Assembly: GCF_900099965.1 (NCBI RefSeq)
Contig: NZ_FNDJ01000013.1
Coordinates: 290,721-354,720, forward strand
From: Nonomuraea jiangxiensis
GTDB taxonomy: Bacteria > Actinomycetota > Actinomycetes > Streptosporangiales > Streptosporangiaceae
Length of the DNA stretch: 64,000 bases
Direction of reading: 5' to 3'
The stretch's first letter is position 1. Every line of letters starts with the position of its first letter. The position numbers and the translations under genes are program-made. A model generated the notes under the pieces. That model was not told the origin of the DNA, made no database searches, and worked only from the letters and a program-made list of their open reading frames with translations. Positions 19,614 to 27,336 of this stretch are shown piece by piece.

Positions 19614-20756
19614 TCAGTCCCCGAAGAGCTTCCCCGAGATCTTTTCGAGCGCTTCCCTGTGGGCGTCCTGGTCGCCGTGCGTGTAGATCTCCATGGTGAC
19701 GGCAATGCGTGCGTGCCCCAAGATCTCCTTGGCGTCTCGGGGAGAGACCTTCAGGTCCTTCAGCATCGTGCCGGTGGTGTGCCGGAGATCGTGCAGCCTG
19801 ATCCGGCGTAGCCCGTTGTCCTTTATCACCCGCTCGAAGGCGCGACCAAGGTTCGTCGGTTCGATGGGACCGCCCGTGCGCGACGCGAAGACCAGCCCGG
19901 AGTCCCGCCATTCCTCGCCGGCCTTGCGCTTGGCGTTCGCCTGCAAGCCCGCATGTTCGATGATCGCGTCTCTGACGAACGGGATCAGCGGGAGCGTCCT
20001 CTTGCCGGCAGCGGTTTTCACCGGCACCCGGACGAGCTTGCCCTTGATTCGCTGAATCTGCCATGCGATGCGAAGCGTGTTGTCGTCGAGATCCACGTCT
20101 TCCCACCCGATGCCGAGCACCTCACCACGCCGGAGCCCGTAAACCAGGAGCATGGCCAGCGGCAGATAGTACGGCAGTGGCTTGGCCGCCTTGAGGAATT
20201 GCCGAGCTTCGTCCACAGACCAGGGCCGAACTGTGGAGGGAGCAGGCGACGGCAGCGTGGTCAGGCGAGCCGGATTGCTAGGGATCAGTTCCTCTCGCAT
20301 CGCCCGAGTGAGCGCAGCACTGAGCGTGACCTTCATCGCGTAGACCGTACCGACCGAGTGACCGGCGCTGATCTGCCGATTAAGGAACGTCTGGATCGTG
20401 GCCACGCGCAACCGGTCGAGGCGCTGTTTGCCGAGAGCCGGCTTGAGGTAGAGCCGGACCATCGTCTCGTACTTGGCGTAGGTCGTTGCCCGCAGCCGAA
20501 GAGGCGCTACGTGTTCGAGCCAATAGTCCAGGTACTCCCCCAGCTTCCAGGGTCGATCCGAGACCGGTTGGCCACGACGAGACCGGTCGAGCACTTCCAC
20601 GAGCTTGCCGTGCACCTCCTCCCTGGTCTTGCCGTACTTCCGAACCCTCTTGTACGAGCCGTCCGACGCCAGAACGAAGGCAGCGCCCTCCCAACGCCCG
20701 TCTTTCCGCTGGTAAATGGTGCCTTCTCCGTTGGCCCGCTTGCCCTTCTTCGCCAT
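19614..20756 (-). CDS. int: Tyrosine-type integrase of the AICE
   Basis: 380 aa from the ATG at 20756, which shares a base with the xis stop. An N-terminal AP2-like basic segment (KRANGEGTIYQRKDGRWEGAAF) is followed by a SAM-like core-binding domain (about 70-160) and the catalytic domain. The catalytic set is R209 (GLRRGE), H322 and R325 (LHDLRH), H348 (LGHAR) and Y358 (EIYTHG). It recombines attP with the tRNA-Ile attB. The gene ends 73 bp from attL, the usual tight linkage. Confidence 0.95.
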   Translation of the reverse strand: MAKKGKRANGEGTIYQRKDGRWEGAAFVLASDGSYKRVRKYGKTREEVHGKLVEVLDRSRRGQPVSDRPWKLGEYLDYWLEHVAPLRLRATTYAKYETMVRLYLKPALGKQRLDRLRVATIQTFLNRQISAGHSVGTVYAMKVTLSAALTRAMREELIPSNPARLTTLPSPAPSTVRPWSVDEARQFLKAAKPLPYYLPLAMLLVYGLRRGEVLGIGWEDVDLDDNTLRIAWQIQRIKGKLVRVPVKTAAGKRTLPLIPFVRDAIIEHAGLQANAKRKAGEEWRDSGLVFASRTGGPIEPTNLGRAFERVIKDNGLRRIRLHDLRHTTGTMLKDLKVSPRDAKEILGHARIAVTMEIYTHGDQDAHREALEKISGKLFGD

Positions 20757-20950
20757 CACGCCGCCTCCTCTCTGAGCCGAGTCACGAAGTTGTCCACAGC
20801 CGCCACCGGCACCCGCCGGCTGCGACCGACCTTGACCGACTCCAGTTCGCCCGATCTGATCAGGTTGTAGATCTGCCACCGACTCAACCCCAGGACCGCC
20901 ATCACCTCAGGCACTCTTAACAGCCGTTGTTCGAGAGGAGCCACGTTCAC
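20756..20950 (-). CDS. xis: Excisionase, MerR/AlpA-type helix-turn-helix
   Basis: 64 aa with the GTG at 20950 overlapping the rep stop by four bases. The sequence LLRVPEVMAVLGLSRWQIYNLIRSGELESVKVGRSRRVP is a DNA-binding domain of the excisionase/MerR superfamily. Xis bends attachment DNA so that Int excises rather than integrates. It lies directly before int, as in pSAM2. Confidence 0.9.
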   Translation of the reverse strand: MNVAPLEQRLLRVPEVMAVLGLSRWQIYNLIRSGELESVKVGRSRRVPVAAVDNFVTRLREEAA

Positions 20951-22548
20951 GCCGCCACCTCCTCCCCGGTTGCCGAAAGATCGAGCTGTCTCTGGTGCAG
21001 GAGCGTGCGCCATCGCTGACGATTGGCGATCTCCACGAGGAGCCGTTGCCCGAGCGGCGGCAGGTTGGGATCACCGGCCGGGACGGGCTTCCAGGTGTAG
21101 CGGTTCGGGTCTTGATCCTCAGTTGCCGAAAGCCCAAGCGCTTCCAGAACCCAGGCGCGGCGGTCGGCGCGGTGATCGGTCAGGGTCTTGTTCGACCACT
21201 TGCGGGAGACCAGGACGCGCCGGCCGGGGTAGCCGAGGTGTTCGGCCTTGTGCGCCTTGCCCCGGCACCGGCCCGGAGCTTGGCCCGGTCGGGCGTTCTT
21301 CGGTTGGACGCCGTAGCGCAGCCAGTTCGGGCAGGTGGGCGAGCACGGCTCGTAGCGCAGCGCTTCGAGCATCCGGTCCGCGTGATCCTTCTGACGCTGG
21401 TTGTCCGGCTCGCAGGTCTCGGCGATCGACTTCGTCAGGTACTTGGTCAGATAGTGCCGGATCAGGTGATCGGCGCGGTCGGTGCCGCCGAGTACGCCCT
21501 TGGCGTCTACCTGGTCACCGAAGGACAGCACGTGCATCGGCTCGTCATCAGGTCCAATGGCATCGAGAGCTTCGTCCCAGGTGGGCAGGACCTCTCCGGT
21601 ACGAGGGTCGAGGTAGCCGCATGCGTCATCCCAGACCGGCGTCTCGTCGCCGTCGAAGACCACGCGATCAGTGGAAGGCCACCAGACCTGATGGTAGGTG
21701 GCAGCAGCTATCTGCTTGATCTCGGCGCGGGAGAGCGTGCCCCGCATGGCGAGATGCAGGTGGGGGGCCAACCTCTTCTGCGGTTCGACAGTGGCGAAGT
21801 ACTGCACGTCCCAGCCGGCCACGCGGCGAAGGTTCTGCACGAACCGGTCAACGAGCTTGGCGAAGTGGATCGCATCGCGAGCAGCCCGCGGATAGTCGTA
21901 GGAGGAGGGATCGACCGGTGCGCCGTCGAGGATGCGGCCATAGGACGGCAGGGTGAGCGTGAGGAACATCGAGGGCCGGAAGCGCTTGCCGTCCGGAGCT
22001 TCGTAGCAGCGCCCGAGCGTGCCGGCGACCTTCTTACGCTTGGGGAGATCGGGAGCGTCCTGGCGTCGCCTGGTCGAGCGATTACGGCCCGTGGAGGAGC
22101 GTCCGAGCACGCTGCCACGCAGCCCAGAGGCGCGCATGTCGGTTTCTACCTCTCGGATGGCGTCATCCCAGGGGGCGAGGTCTTCCCCGTCTTGCTCGGC
22201 CTGGTCGCGGTGCGTCTGGAGTTGGGCGCGCAGTTCGATCAGGTAGCGCTGTTCGTCGGTCGGCTCGTTTGGCGTGATGTCCGGTTCCGTCTCGGCGTGC
22301 CAGCCCTCCCGGCACTGTGCCTTGCGGAGCTGGAGGTTGCGCTTGGCGCACGGCGGGCACTTGCTTTCCAGGGTGGCCCCGCACGGGATGTCGAAGCGTT
22401 GAGCCTGCCCGGTGAGCGTGTCGAGCCGGTACATCGGCACCGGCCGGACGCACACGCCGTAGCTGATCGCGAGTTGGTCAACGACCTCCCGCGCGAGCGG
22501 CTGAGCCAGTCGCACCGCGCGGGGAGTCGAGCGATCGTTGCTGTTCAC
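20947..22548 (-). CDS. RepSA-like rolling-circle replication initiator
   Basis: 533 aa, GTG start. A CxxC zinc-binding region (CGATLESKCPPCAKRNLQL) lies near residue 55. The HUH nuclease motif is APHLHLAMRG, and a tyrosine-containing DHLIRHYLTKYLTKS segment about 100 residues later is the likely nicking site. This matches the replication initiators of pSAM2-type elements, which replicate after excision before conjugation. Its start overlaps the preceding zinc-ribbon gene. Confidence 0.9.
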   Translation of the reverse strand: MNSNDRSTPRAVRLAQPLAREVVDQLAISYGVCVRPVPMYRLDTLTGQAQRFDIPCGATLESKCPPCAKRNLQLRKAQCREGWHAETEPDITPNEPTDEQRYLIELRAQLQTHRDQAEQDGEDLAPWDDAIREVETDMRASGLRGSVLGRSSTGRNRSTRRRQDAPDLPKRKKVAGTLGRCYEAPDGKRFRPSMFLTLTLPSYGRILDGAPVDPSSYDYPRAARDAIHFAKLVDRFVQNLRRVAGWDVQYFATVEPQKRLAPHLHLAMRGTLSRAEIKQIAAATYHQVWWPSTDRVVFDGDETPVWDDACGYLDPRTGEVLPTWDEALDAIGPDDEPMHVLSFGDQVDAKGVLGGTDRADHLIRHYLTKYLTKSIAETCEPDNQRQKDHADRMLEALRYEPCSPTCPNWLRYGVQPKNARPGQAPGRCRGKAHKAEHLGYPGRRVLVSRKWSNKTLTDHRADRRAWVLEALGLSATEDQDPNRYTWKPVPAGDPNLPPLGQRLLVEIANRQRWRTLLHQRQLDLSATGEEVAA

Positions 22549-22754
22549 TTGGTCTTGCTCCGGGAGGTCCGCGCCGTGCGGGTACGGCGAGCAGGCTTGA
22601 CCGGCTCAGGCTCAGCGACGACCAGGACGAGGGAGGACTGTCCGCACTCGCCGCAGGTGACCTGTTGCGTGGCCTGGTCGAGGGTGCACGTGCCCTTGGT
22701 CCGGCAGGTCGGGCAGCGGTGATCGGGCATGAGTTCGAGTCCGGTCATGGTCAC
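22545..22754 (-). CDS. Small zinc-ribbon protein
   Basis: 69 aa. Two CxxC pairs (CPTCRTKGTC and CGEC) form a zinc ribbon and the tail is basic (RRTRTARTSRSKTK). It overlaps tra by four bases upstream and rep downstream, so it is translationally coupled to both. Such a small protein is common between tra and rep in AICEs; function unknown, possibly DNA binding. Confidence 0.75.
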   Translation of the reverse strand: MTMTGLELMPDHRCPTCRTKGTCTLDQATQQVTCGECGQSSLVLVVAEPEPVKPARRTRTARTSRSKTK

Positions 22755-24217
22755 GCCGCCTCTCCGCTCGCCTCGTGATCGGCCGGGGTCTGTTCGTCCT
22801 CGTTGGTCAGCCAGGCGACCATGTCGCGGATGTCGGAGTCGGCCACGTACGCGGCGCGGACTCTGACCGGTTGCGGCGAGGTGCCCAGCCGCACGTAAGC
22901 CGTCCCGGAGCCGACTGAAGGGTTCGCAGGGTCACGCGGGATGAGGTCGGCCACGGCCCCGCGCTGGCGGGCACCCTCCCCGAGGACCATGTCCACTTGC
23001 TCCGATTCATCCAGTCGCATCGCGATCCGGTCCGGGAACAGGTTGCGGATGTTCATGACCTCTTTACGAGGGTCTTGCAGCGCGGCCAGGACGCCCACGC
23101 CGACCGAGCGCCCCTGAGTCGTGAGCGTGGCGAGCGCCGCCTTGACGCGCTCCTTCAGGCCCTTGTCGTTCTGGTACGCGGTCAGGAATGCGACCTCATC
23201 CACCAGCACCAGCACGAACGGATACTCGATCGTGGGCGTGTGCGAGCGGTGATGACCGGCGTAGAGCCCGGCACGGTCCTGCATGAGCGTGACGACCTCT
23301 TCGAGTGCCTTGGCGCAGTCCTCCGGAGTCGAGGCATACCGACGGAAGATCCTGCGACCGTAGGACAGCTCCATGAGCTTGGGGTCCAGGGCGACGACTT
23401 CGACCAGCCCGGCACGGATCGCCGGCAGCAGCCCCCGAACGGCAGACCACAGGATCGAGCCCTTGCCGGCACCGGTAGCACCGGCGACCAGGACGTGTGT
23501 CCCATGCAGCTTCAGCATCCAGGGCTTGCCGTCCTCGCGCAGCCCGACCGGAACAGCGTGCAGAAGCACCCGCTCCGGAATGGGAAGCGCGGCAATCGGC
23601 TTGGCCAGAGGATCACGACGGGAGAACGTCAGTCGCAGCACGCCGGCCCGCGTGACGGAGACGCGGCAGTGACGCGAGCCGAAGGCATGAGCCAGGTGAT
23701 CGGTCCGCCCGCTCCAGTCGGCCACCGACTGACCCTTGAGCATCTTGACCGTCACCTGGTCGGCGACGGGAGTACAGACCACGCGGACCAGACCGGGACG
23801 GTACTCCAGGCCCCTTGCCATCCGGGACAGGCCGGCCCCCGACATGGCGAACTGCCAGTGCGGACGGTAGATCCTGACGAGTCGCCAGTAGGCCAGCAGC
23901 CGCCAGCCGACCCAGCGGGCGAAGGACGCGCGATCGATCAGCGCCCACCCGGTGAGAGCCACGGCGATCGTGCCGAGCGATCCGGCCACCCACTCCCAGC
24001 CGTACCGCGCGACGACCGTGAGCACGGATAGAGAGACCAGGACGACGATCGGGTGCCGGTAGATGGCACGAGCCAGGCCCCGAAGGACACGCCATGCCAG
24101 GATGATGATCGTGATGAAGACGGGAGTCTGAACGACGGTCGGGCGGAACATCAGCGGTGCGCCCGGAGAGGTCGTGACCAAGTCCCCCGCTACCTCACCA
24201 TGACTACGGCGAAGCAT
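22751..24217 (-). CDS. FtsK/SpoIIIE-type conjugative DNA translocase (TraSA-like)
   Basis: 488 aa. Two or three membrane segments lie in residues 30-110. The motor domain has Walker A VAGATGAGKGS and Walker B FVLVLVDEVAFL. The C-terminus contains the winged-helix-like segment after LGTSPQPVRVRAAYVADSDIRDMV. Tra hexamers pump double-stranded element DNA into the recipient mycelium, unlike relaxase-T4SS conjugation. AGGAGG lies ten bases before the ATG. A 90-bp gap separates it from the upstream genes. Confidence 0.92.
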   Translation of the reverse strand: MLRRSHGEVAGDLVTTSPGAPLMFRPTVVQTPVFITIIILAWRVLRGLARAIYRHPIVVLVSLSVLTVVARYGWEWVAGSLGTIAVALTGWALIDRASFARWVGWRLLAYWRLVRIYRPHWQFAMSGAGLSRMARGLEYRPGLVRVVCTPVADQVTVKMLKGQSVADWSGRTDHLAHAFGSRHCRVSVTRAGVLRLTFSRRDPLAKPIAALPIPERVLLHAVPVGLREDGKPWMLKLHGTHVLVAGATGAGKGSILWSAVRGLLPAIRAGLVEVVALDPKLMELSYGRRIFRRYASTPEDCAKALEEVVTLMQDRAGLYAGHHRSHTPTIEYPFVLVLVDEVAFLTAYQNDKGLKERVKAALATLTTQGRSVGVGVLAALQDPRKEVMNIRNLFPDRIAMRLDESEQVDMVLGEGARQRGAVADLIPRDPANPSVGSGTAYVRLGTSPQPVRVRAAYVADSDIRDMVAWLTNEDEQTPADHEASGEAA

Positions 24218-24310
24218 AGGATGGACACCTCCTTGATTCCTTTGAGCGGGATGAGTGGGAGATCAAGGGGCCACCGGAAGTTGCCGCTTCATGGTGGCCC
24301 CGCCTACATG

Positions 24311-24574
24311 TCAGGCCGCCGTCCTGCCGGCCTGGTCGAGCTGGAGAGCGTGGATGCGCTCGCACTCGGCGAGGAAGCGCTGAACCTCCGCCGCGAACTC
24401 CCGCACCGTGGTCAACACCTCCTGCGTGATCTGGTCGCGGCCGGCCGGACTGATGTTCACGTCCGCGCCGCAGATGCTCAGGCTCAAGATCGGCCCGTCC
24501 TGCGGATAGGCCAGGCACCTCATGCGCACGTCGGAGCCCAGGTGGAAGCTGACGGACGCGATCGACCTGCTCAT
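24311..24574 (-). CDS. Small element protein, unknown function
   Basis: 87 aa beginning MSRSIASVSFHLGSDVRMRC and ending in a helical EFAAEVQRFLAECERIHALQ tail. It resembles its upstream neighbour in layout (a beta-rich front with a conserved aspartate-proline/TY-DxxP word, then a helix), suggesting an old duplication. Its position between pra and tra is where pSAM2-type elements carry spread genes, but no membrane segment is seen, so I do not call it a Spd protein. The ATG overlaps the upstream stop. Confidence 0.7.
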   Translation of the reverse strand: MSRSIASVSFHLGSDVRMRCLAYPQDGPILSLSICGADVNISPAGRDQITQEVLTTVREFAAEVQRFLAECERIHALQLDQAGRTAA

Positions 24575-24849
24575 GCCTGAGCCTCCTGGTTGTTGACCGG
24601 CGACAGGCCCCGCCATCGCCGCTCGATCTCGACCGCGAAGACCTGAGCCGCCTTGGCCAGCTCACGGGCGAAATCGACCGACTCAGCGGTGACCTTGTCG
24701 GCGTGCAGGCACACGCTGACGATCGAGTTGCCGGCACCCAGGGCCAGGACGGGAGTGCGGTCCGGGTAGGTGGTGCAGGTGGCCTGCCCCTTGCCGTCCA
24801 CGTGCAGCGCGGTTCGCTGCCACGAGCCGCCCCTACGAGTCGCCATCAC
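24571..24849 (-). CDS. Small element protein, paralogue of the next gene
   Basis: 92 aa. It has TYPDRTPVLALGAGNSIVSVCLHADKVTAESVDFARELAKAAQVFAVEIERRW, parallel to YPQDGPILSLSICGADVNISPAG...VREFAAEVQRF in the downstream gene. The GTG at 24849 overlaps the pra-like stop; the ATG at 24846 is an alternative. Function unknown. Confidence 0.7.
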   Translation of the reverse strand: MMATRRGGSWQRTALHVDGKGQATCTTYPDRTPVLALGAGNSIVSVCLHADKVTAESVDFARELAKAAQVFAVEIERRWRGLSPVNNQEAQA

Positions 24850-25262
24850 GCACCGCCGTCCTTGGCCGGAGCCGGCGCGGACCTGACGTTGTTCGGCTTG
24901 ACCATGCCGGACGCCCGCAGCGAGTAGGCGAGCCGCCTCGTCTTCTCGTTCAGGTACGGGGTGACCGTCATGTTCGTGAACTCCACCGGCTCGAACATCT
25001 GGCCCGTGGGCGGAACCGGCTGCACGTCAGCCAGGATCTTCACCGACACCTCGCGCGACTTCGCGCCCAACTCCGGGTCCATGTCCATGACCCGGCACTG
25101 CCAGACCCGACCGCCCGTGACCTTGTCCTTCGCGGGCGAGCGCTTGCCCGACTTCTCGTCGTAGTCCTCCGCCTGAGCGATCGAGCCCGGCACCAGCACG
25201 CAGCCGGCCGGGAACACGTCCTCGAACCTCACCGAGAACCTCATGCCATTCGTGAGAGCCAT
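24846..25262 (-). CDS. Pra-like replication, integration and excision activator
   Basis: 138 aa, starting MALTNGMRFSVRFEDVFPAGCVLVPGSI, with VWQCRVMDMDPELGAKSREVSVKI in the middle. This layout matches the small proteins annotated in AICEs as activators of replication, integration and excision (Pra in pSAM2). AAGGAG lies upstream of the ATG. It heads the whole leftward operon down to int, so its promoter, beside the inverted repeat at 25302-25336, would control the element. Assignment is by remembered family resemblance and position. Confidence 0.75.
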   Translation of the reverse strand: MALTNGMRFSVRFEDVFPAGCVLVPGSIAQAEDYDEKSGKRSPAKDKVTGGRVWQCRVMDMDPELGAKSREVSVKILADVQPVPPTGQMFEPVEFTNMTVTPYLNEKTRRLAYSLRASGMVKPNNVRSAPAPAKDGGA

Positions 25263-25301
25263 TGCCTTCCTTTCTCCTTGCTGACTAGGCGACTACTCGT
25301 C

Positions 25302-25336
25302 TAGAGGAGTTGTGCTACTTCTTTTGTACTCCTCTA
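25302..25336. promoter_or_regulatory. Inverted repeat at the pra-int operon promoter
   Basis: TAGAGGAGT and its exact complement ACTCCTCTA are separated by 17 bases, upstream of the pra-like gene. The region is AT-rich for this genome (GTACTCCTCTAAAAAGATTTG). It may be the operator through which the GntR repressor silences the element, or a terminator of the gntR transcript. Confidence 0.6.
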
Positions 25337-25353
25337 AAAAGATTTGTAAACCC

Positions 25354-26142
25354 TTATCGCGCAGGCAGTTCGTAGGACAGGACGTACGCGTCGCTGGACA
25401 TCACCGTGTCACATACCTCTACTGGTGTGCCGTCCGCCGCGTAGGCCGTGCGGACCAGGTGAAACACGGGAACGCCGGGCGCAAGCTTGAGCGCTCGGAT
25501 CTCATGGCGCAGCGGCATTCGAGACTTGATCTCCTCCACGAAACGATCAAGGCGATAGCCCTTCTCCTCAATGCGTGCGTAGATACCGCCTGGTCCGCTA
25601 TCGGGCTCCATGATCTGTGTGCCCTTGGCGATCTCCAGAGGTACGTACGAGACCGCCGTCTCGACCGGTTGCCCATTGATCAGATAGCGGCGGGATCTTG
25701 AGGCGACCCGATCTTTGGCTCCGAGCTGGAGGCGGGTCGCTATGTCTGCCGGGGGCATCGTCTCTGTAATTTCGATCGAGTCCACCGACGGTTTGCCGCC
25801 GGCTCCCTCCGTCTCGGCGATGAACGCTGCCTTGCCCTGCTCGCGATGACGCCGGGCGAACCGGTCGGAAGCGAGTCGACGTACCGGAGGATGCGACCGA
25901 ACGAAGACGCCTCGCCCGTGCTCAGCCACCGTCAGACCCTCGCTCTGGAGGACCTGGAGCGCGTTCCTGATCGTCATCCGCGCGACACCGTAATGTTGCA
26001 TGAGCCGAGCTTCTGAGGGCACCCTGTCACCTTCGGTGAGTTGGCCTCGCTCGATCGCCTCGCGAATGTGATCAGCGATCTGACGGAAGACGGCCCGATC
26101 GCTGATCGGGTCCAGGTCCGGCAAAGGTAGCGATTCGGCCAC
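25354..26142 (-). CDS. KorSA-like GntR/HutC transcriptional repressor
   Basis: 262 aa from the GTG at 26142, chosen because GAGGAG lies seven bases upstream and it leaves the 26161 palindrome in the promoter; ATGs at 26166 and 26184 are alternatives. The N-terminal winged helix (FRQIADHIREAIERGQLTEGDRVPSEARLMQHYGVARMTIRNAL) is classical GntR. The C-terminal UTRA ligand domain ends YVLSYELPAR. In pSAM2, KorSA of this family represses pra and thereby transfer; a similar role is inferred here. Confidence 0.88.
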   Translation of the reverse strand: MAESLPLPDLDPISDRAVFRQIADHIREAIERGQLTEGDRVPSEARLMQHYGVARMTIRNALQVLQSEGLTVAEHGRGVFVRSHPPVRRLASDRFARRHREQGKAAFIAETEGAGGKPSVDSIEITETMPPADIATRLQLGAKDRVASRSRRYLINGQPVETAVSYVPLEIAKGTQIMEPDSGPGGIYARIEEKGYRLDRFVEEIKSRMPLRHEIRALKLAPGVPVFHLVRTAYAADGTPVEVCDTVMSSDAYVLSYELPAR

Positions 26143-26160
26143 CGGGCAACTCCTCAACTC

Positions 26161-26174
26161 GTACATACGTGTAC
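26161..26174. promoter_or_regulatory. Palindromic operator candidate upstream of the GntR gene
   Basis: GTACATACGTGTAC is a 14-bp near-perfect palindrome (12 of 14 positions symmetric) in the 73-bp space between the divergent GntR and Nudix genes. GntR regulators usually bind such dyads and autoregulate. Confidence 0.6.
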
Positions 26175-26215
26175 TACTGTCCATGGTAATGAGACATCCA
26201 GCGCGGAGGTAGAAG

Positions 26216-26650
26216 ATGAACCGCCAGAACGCCCACTCAGTGAGTGTGGCCGGCGTAATCATCGATGATCAGGGCCGCGCGCTGCTAATCCAGCGGCGGG
26301 ACAACGGGCATTGGGAAGCGCCCGGGGGCGTGCTGGAGCTGGACGAGGACATCACCGCCGGACTCCTTCGGGAAGTCAGAGAAGAGACCGGGCTCCAGGT
26401 CGAGCCGGTGACCTTGACCGGCGTCTACAAGAACATGGCGCGCGGAATCGTCGCGCTCGTCTTCAGGTGCAAGGTTGTGGGGGGTGAGCCCACCACCAGT
26501 GATGAGACTCGTGATCTCCGATGGGTTACGGGCGAAGAGGTAGCGTCGCTTGCTGACGAGGCATTCGCGATTCGGGTGCTGGATGCCATGGGAAGCAACT
26601 CCACGCCAGCCGTACGCCAGCATGACGGAGTTCATCTGATCAGGGGTTAG
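26216..26650 (+). CDS. Nudix hydrolase, Pif-like candidate
   Basis: 144 aa. The Nudix box is complete: GGVLELDEDITAGLLREVREETGL, matching GX5EX7REUXEEXGU. It transcribes divergently from the GntR repressor. In pSAM2 the immunity factor Pif, which blocks redundant transfer between carriers, has a Nudix motif; the same position and size suggest that role. A general nucleotide-sanitising activity is the alternative. Confidence 0.82.
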   Translation: MNRQNAHSVSVAGVIIDDQGRALLIQRRDNGHWEAPGGVLELDEDITAGLLREVREETGLQVEPVTLTGVYKNMARGIVALVFRCKVVGGEPTTSDETRDLRWVTGEEVASLADEAFAIRVLDAMGSNSTPAVRQHDGVHLIRG

Positions 26651-26679
26651 CTTGCCGAATTGCCATTGTGAGTATCAAG

Positions 26680-26701
26680 GCGGCGGCGCAAGCGCCGCCG
26701 C
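26680..26701 (+). terminator. Hairpin after the Nudix gene
   Basis: GCGGCGGCG and its exact complement form a 9-bp stem with a CAAG loop, 30 bases after the stop codon. No T run follows. Confidence 0.75.
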
Positions 26702-26931
26702 TCGCGCGGCCCTCCCCGCGCGAGCATGCGGCCTGGGGGCCGGTCTCGCGCGGGAGCCGCGCGCGGTCGGTGAGCGAGCTACAGACCCTCATGGATAGTG
26801 GCAGTTCCCCGAGGGAGACGGTTCCCCGTGGGCAGGTACGCGGTCTTTATTGCCTCCGGCGGGGGCCACGACTCCGGGATGATCGAGAGAGCTGGACCTG
26901 TCGGGTAGTCAGTGGTTGAGGTGGGCCGATG

Positions 26932-27065
26932 TCCCGTCTGCCACGTCCCAGGTGAAACCCAGCAGGTTCAAGGCTTGGGGCCAAGGTCGTTCTTCCAGTT
27001 GGGAGCTCCACCTTGACCCCAAGCCTTGAACCCGCTGCCTTGCAGGTGGGACGCGGCAGACGGGA
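26932..27065. repeat. 134-bp imperfect inverted repeat, candidate single-strand origin
   Basis: TCCCGTCTGCC at 26932-26942 pairs with GGCAGACGGGA at 27055-27065. Further inward AGGTTCAAGGCTTGGGG pairs closely with CCCCAAGCCTTGAACC, and CAAGGT with ACCTTG, around a 20-nt loop. It lies between the Nudix gene and attR, has no reading frame, and is by far the largest foldable structure seen. Rolling-circle elements need such a structure for lagging-strand initiation (sti/ssi in streptomycete plasmids). Confidence 0.7.
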
Positions 27066-27115
27066 CGATCGGCAGGGGAGCTAGTGAGCGTCCGCACGGG
27101 CATCGAAGACCCGGA

Positions 27116-27141
27116 CTTTGACGGCAACGGAGACGGCAACG
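27116..27141. repeat. 26-bp direct repeat, right copy
   Basis: Matches 19578-19603 at 25 of 26 positions and lies 83 bp before attR. Together the two copies bracket the element from inside, as expected of integrase arm sites; an ancestral duplication at the ends is also possible. Confidence 0.7.
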
Positions 27142-27224
27142 ATCCCGAACAACACCGCATGATCTCGTTCAGCCATAACAGGGCCGGCCGTGGTGAGGCT
27201 CGTCGGACACAGCCCATGATCGTG

Positions 27225-27267
27225 CTGATAAGGAAGAGGTCCCAGGTTCAAGTCCTGGTAGCCCCAC
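27225..27267. repeat. attR core, duplicated 3' part of tRNA-Ile
   Basis: Exact 43-bp copy of 19499-19541, covering the anticodon loop to the 3' end. There is no tRNA 5' half in front of it, so it is not a tRNA gene. It marks the right end of the element. Confidence 0.95.
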
Positions 27268-27283
27268 AGTGTTTCACCAGCTC

Positions 27284-27318
27284 AGAGGCTAGATCCCAAG
27301 ATCGAGGATCTGGCCTCT
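27284..27318 (+). terminator. Original tRNA-Ile terminator, displaced by the element
   Basis: AGAGGCTAGATCC pairs with GGATCTGGCCTCT (13 positions, one G-T pair) around a 9-nt loop, 16 bases after attR and followed by a short T-rich stretch. On the unoccupied chromosome it would follow the tRNA directly. Confidence 0.75.
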
Positions 27319-27336
27319 TGATCGTTTGACCGTCAT

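Larger units (their letters stand above)
19499..27267. mobile_element. pSAM2-like actinomycete integrative conjugative element (AICE)
   Basis: The 7.7-kb segment between the 43-bp att repeats carries every AICE module: tyrosine integrase and Xis, a RepSA-like rolling-circle initiator, an FtsK/TraSA-type DNA translocase, small spread-type genes, a Pra-like activator, a KorSA-like GntR repressor and a Pif-like Nudix protein. Eight genes from pra to int run leftward with 4-nt GTGA/ATGA or 1-3-nt overlaps, apart from one 90-bp gap before tra. All genes look intact, so it may still excise. Such elements transfer as double-stranded DNA between mycelia, driven by the hexameric Tra. Confidence 0.93.

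Noticed and set aside
27225..27267. Second tRNA-Ile
   Set aside because: Only the 3' part is present; the acceptor 5' strand and D arm are missing. It is the attR duplication.
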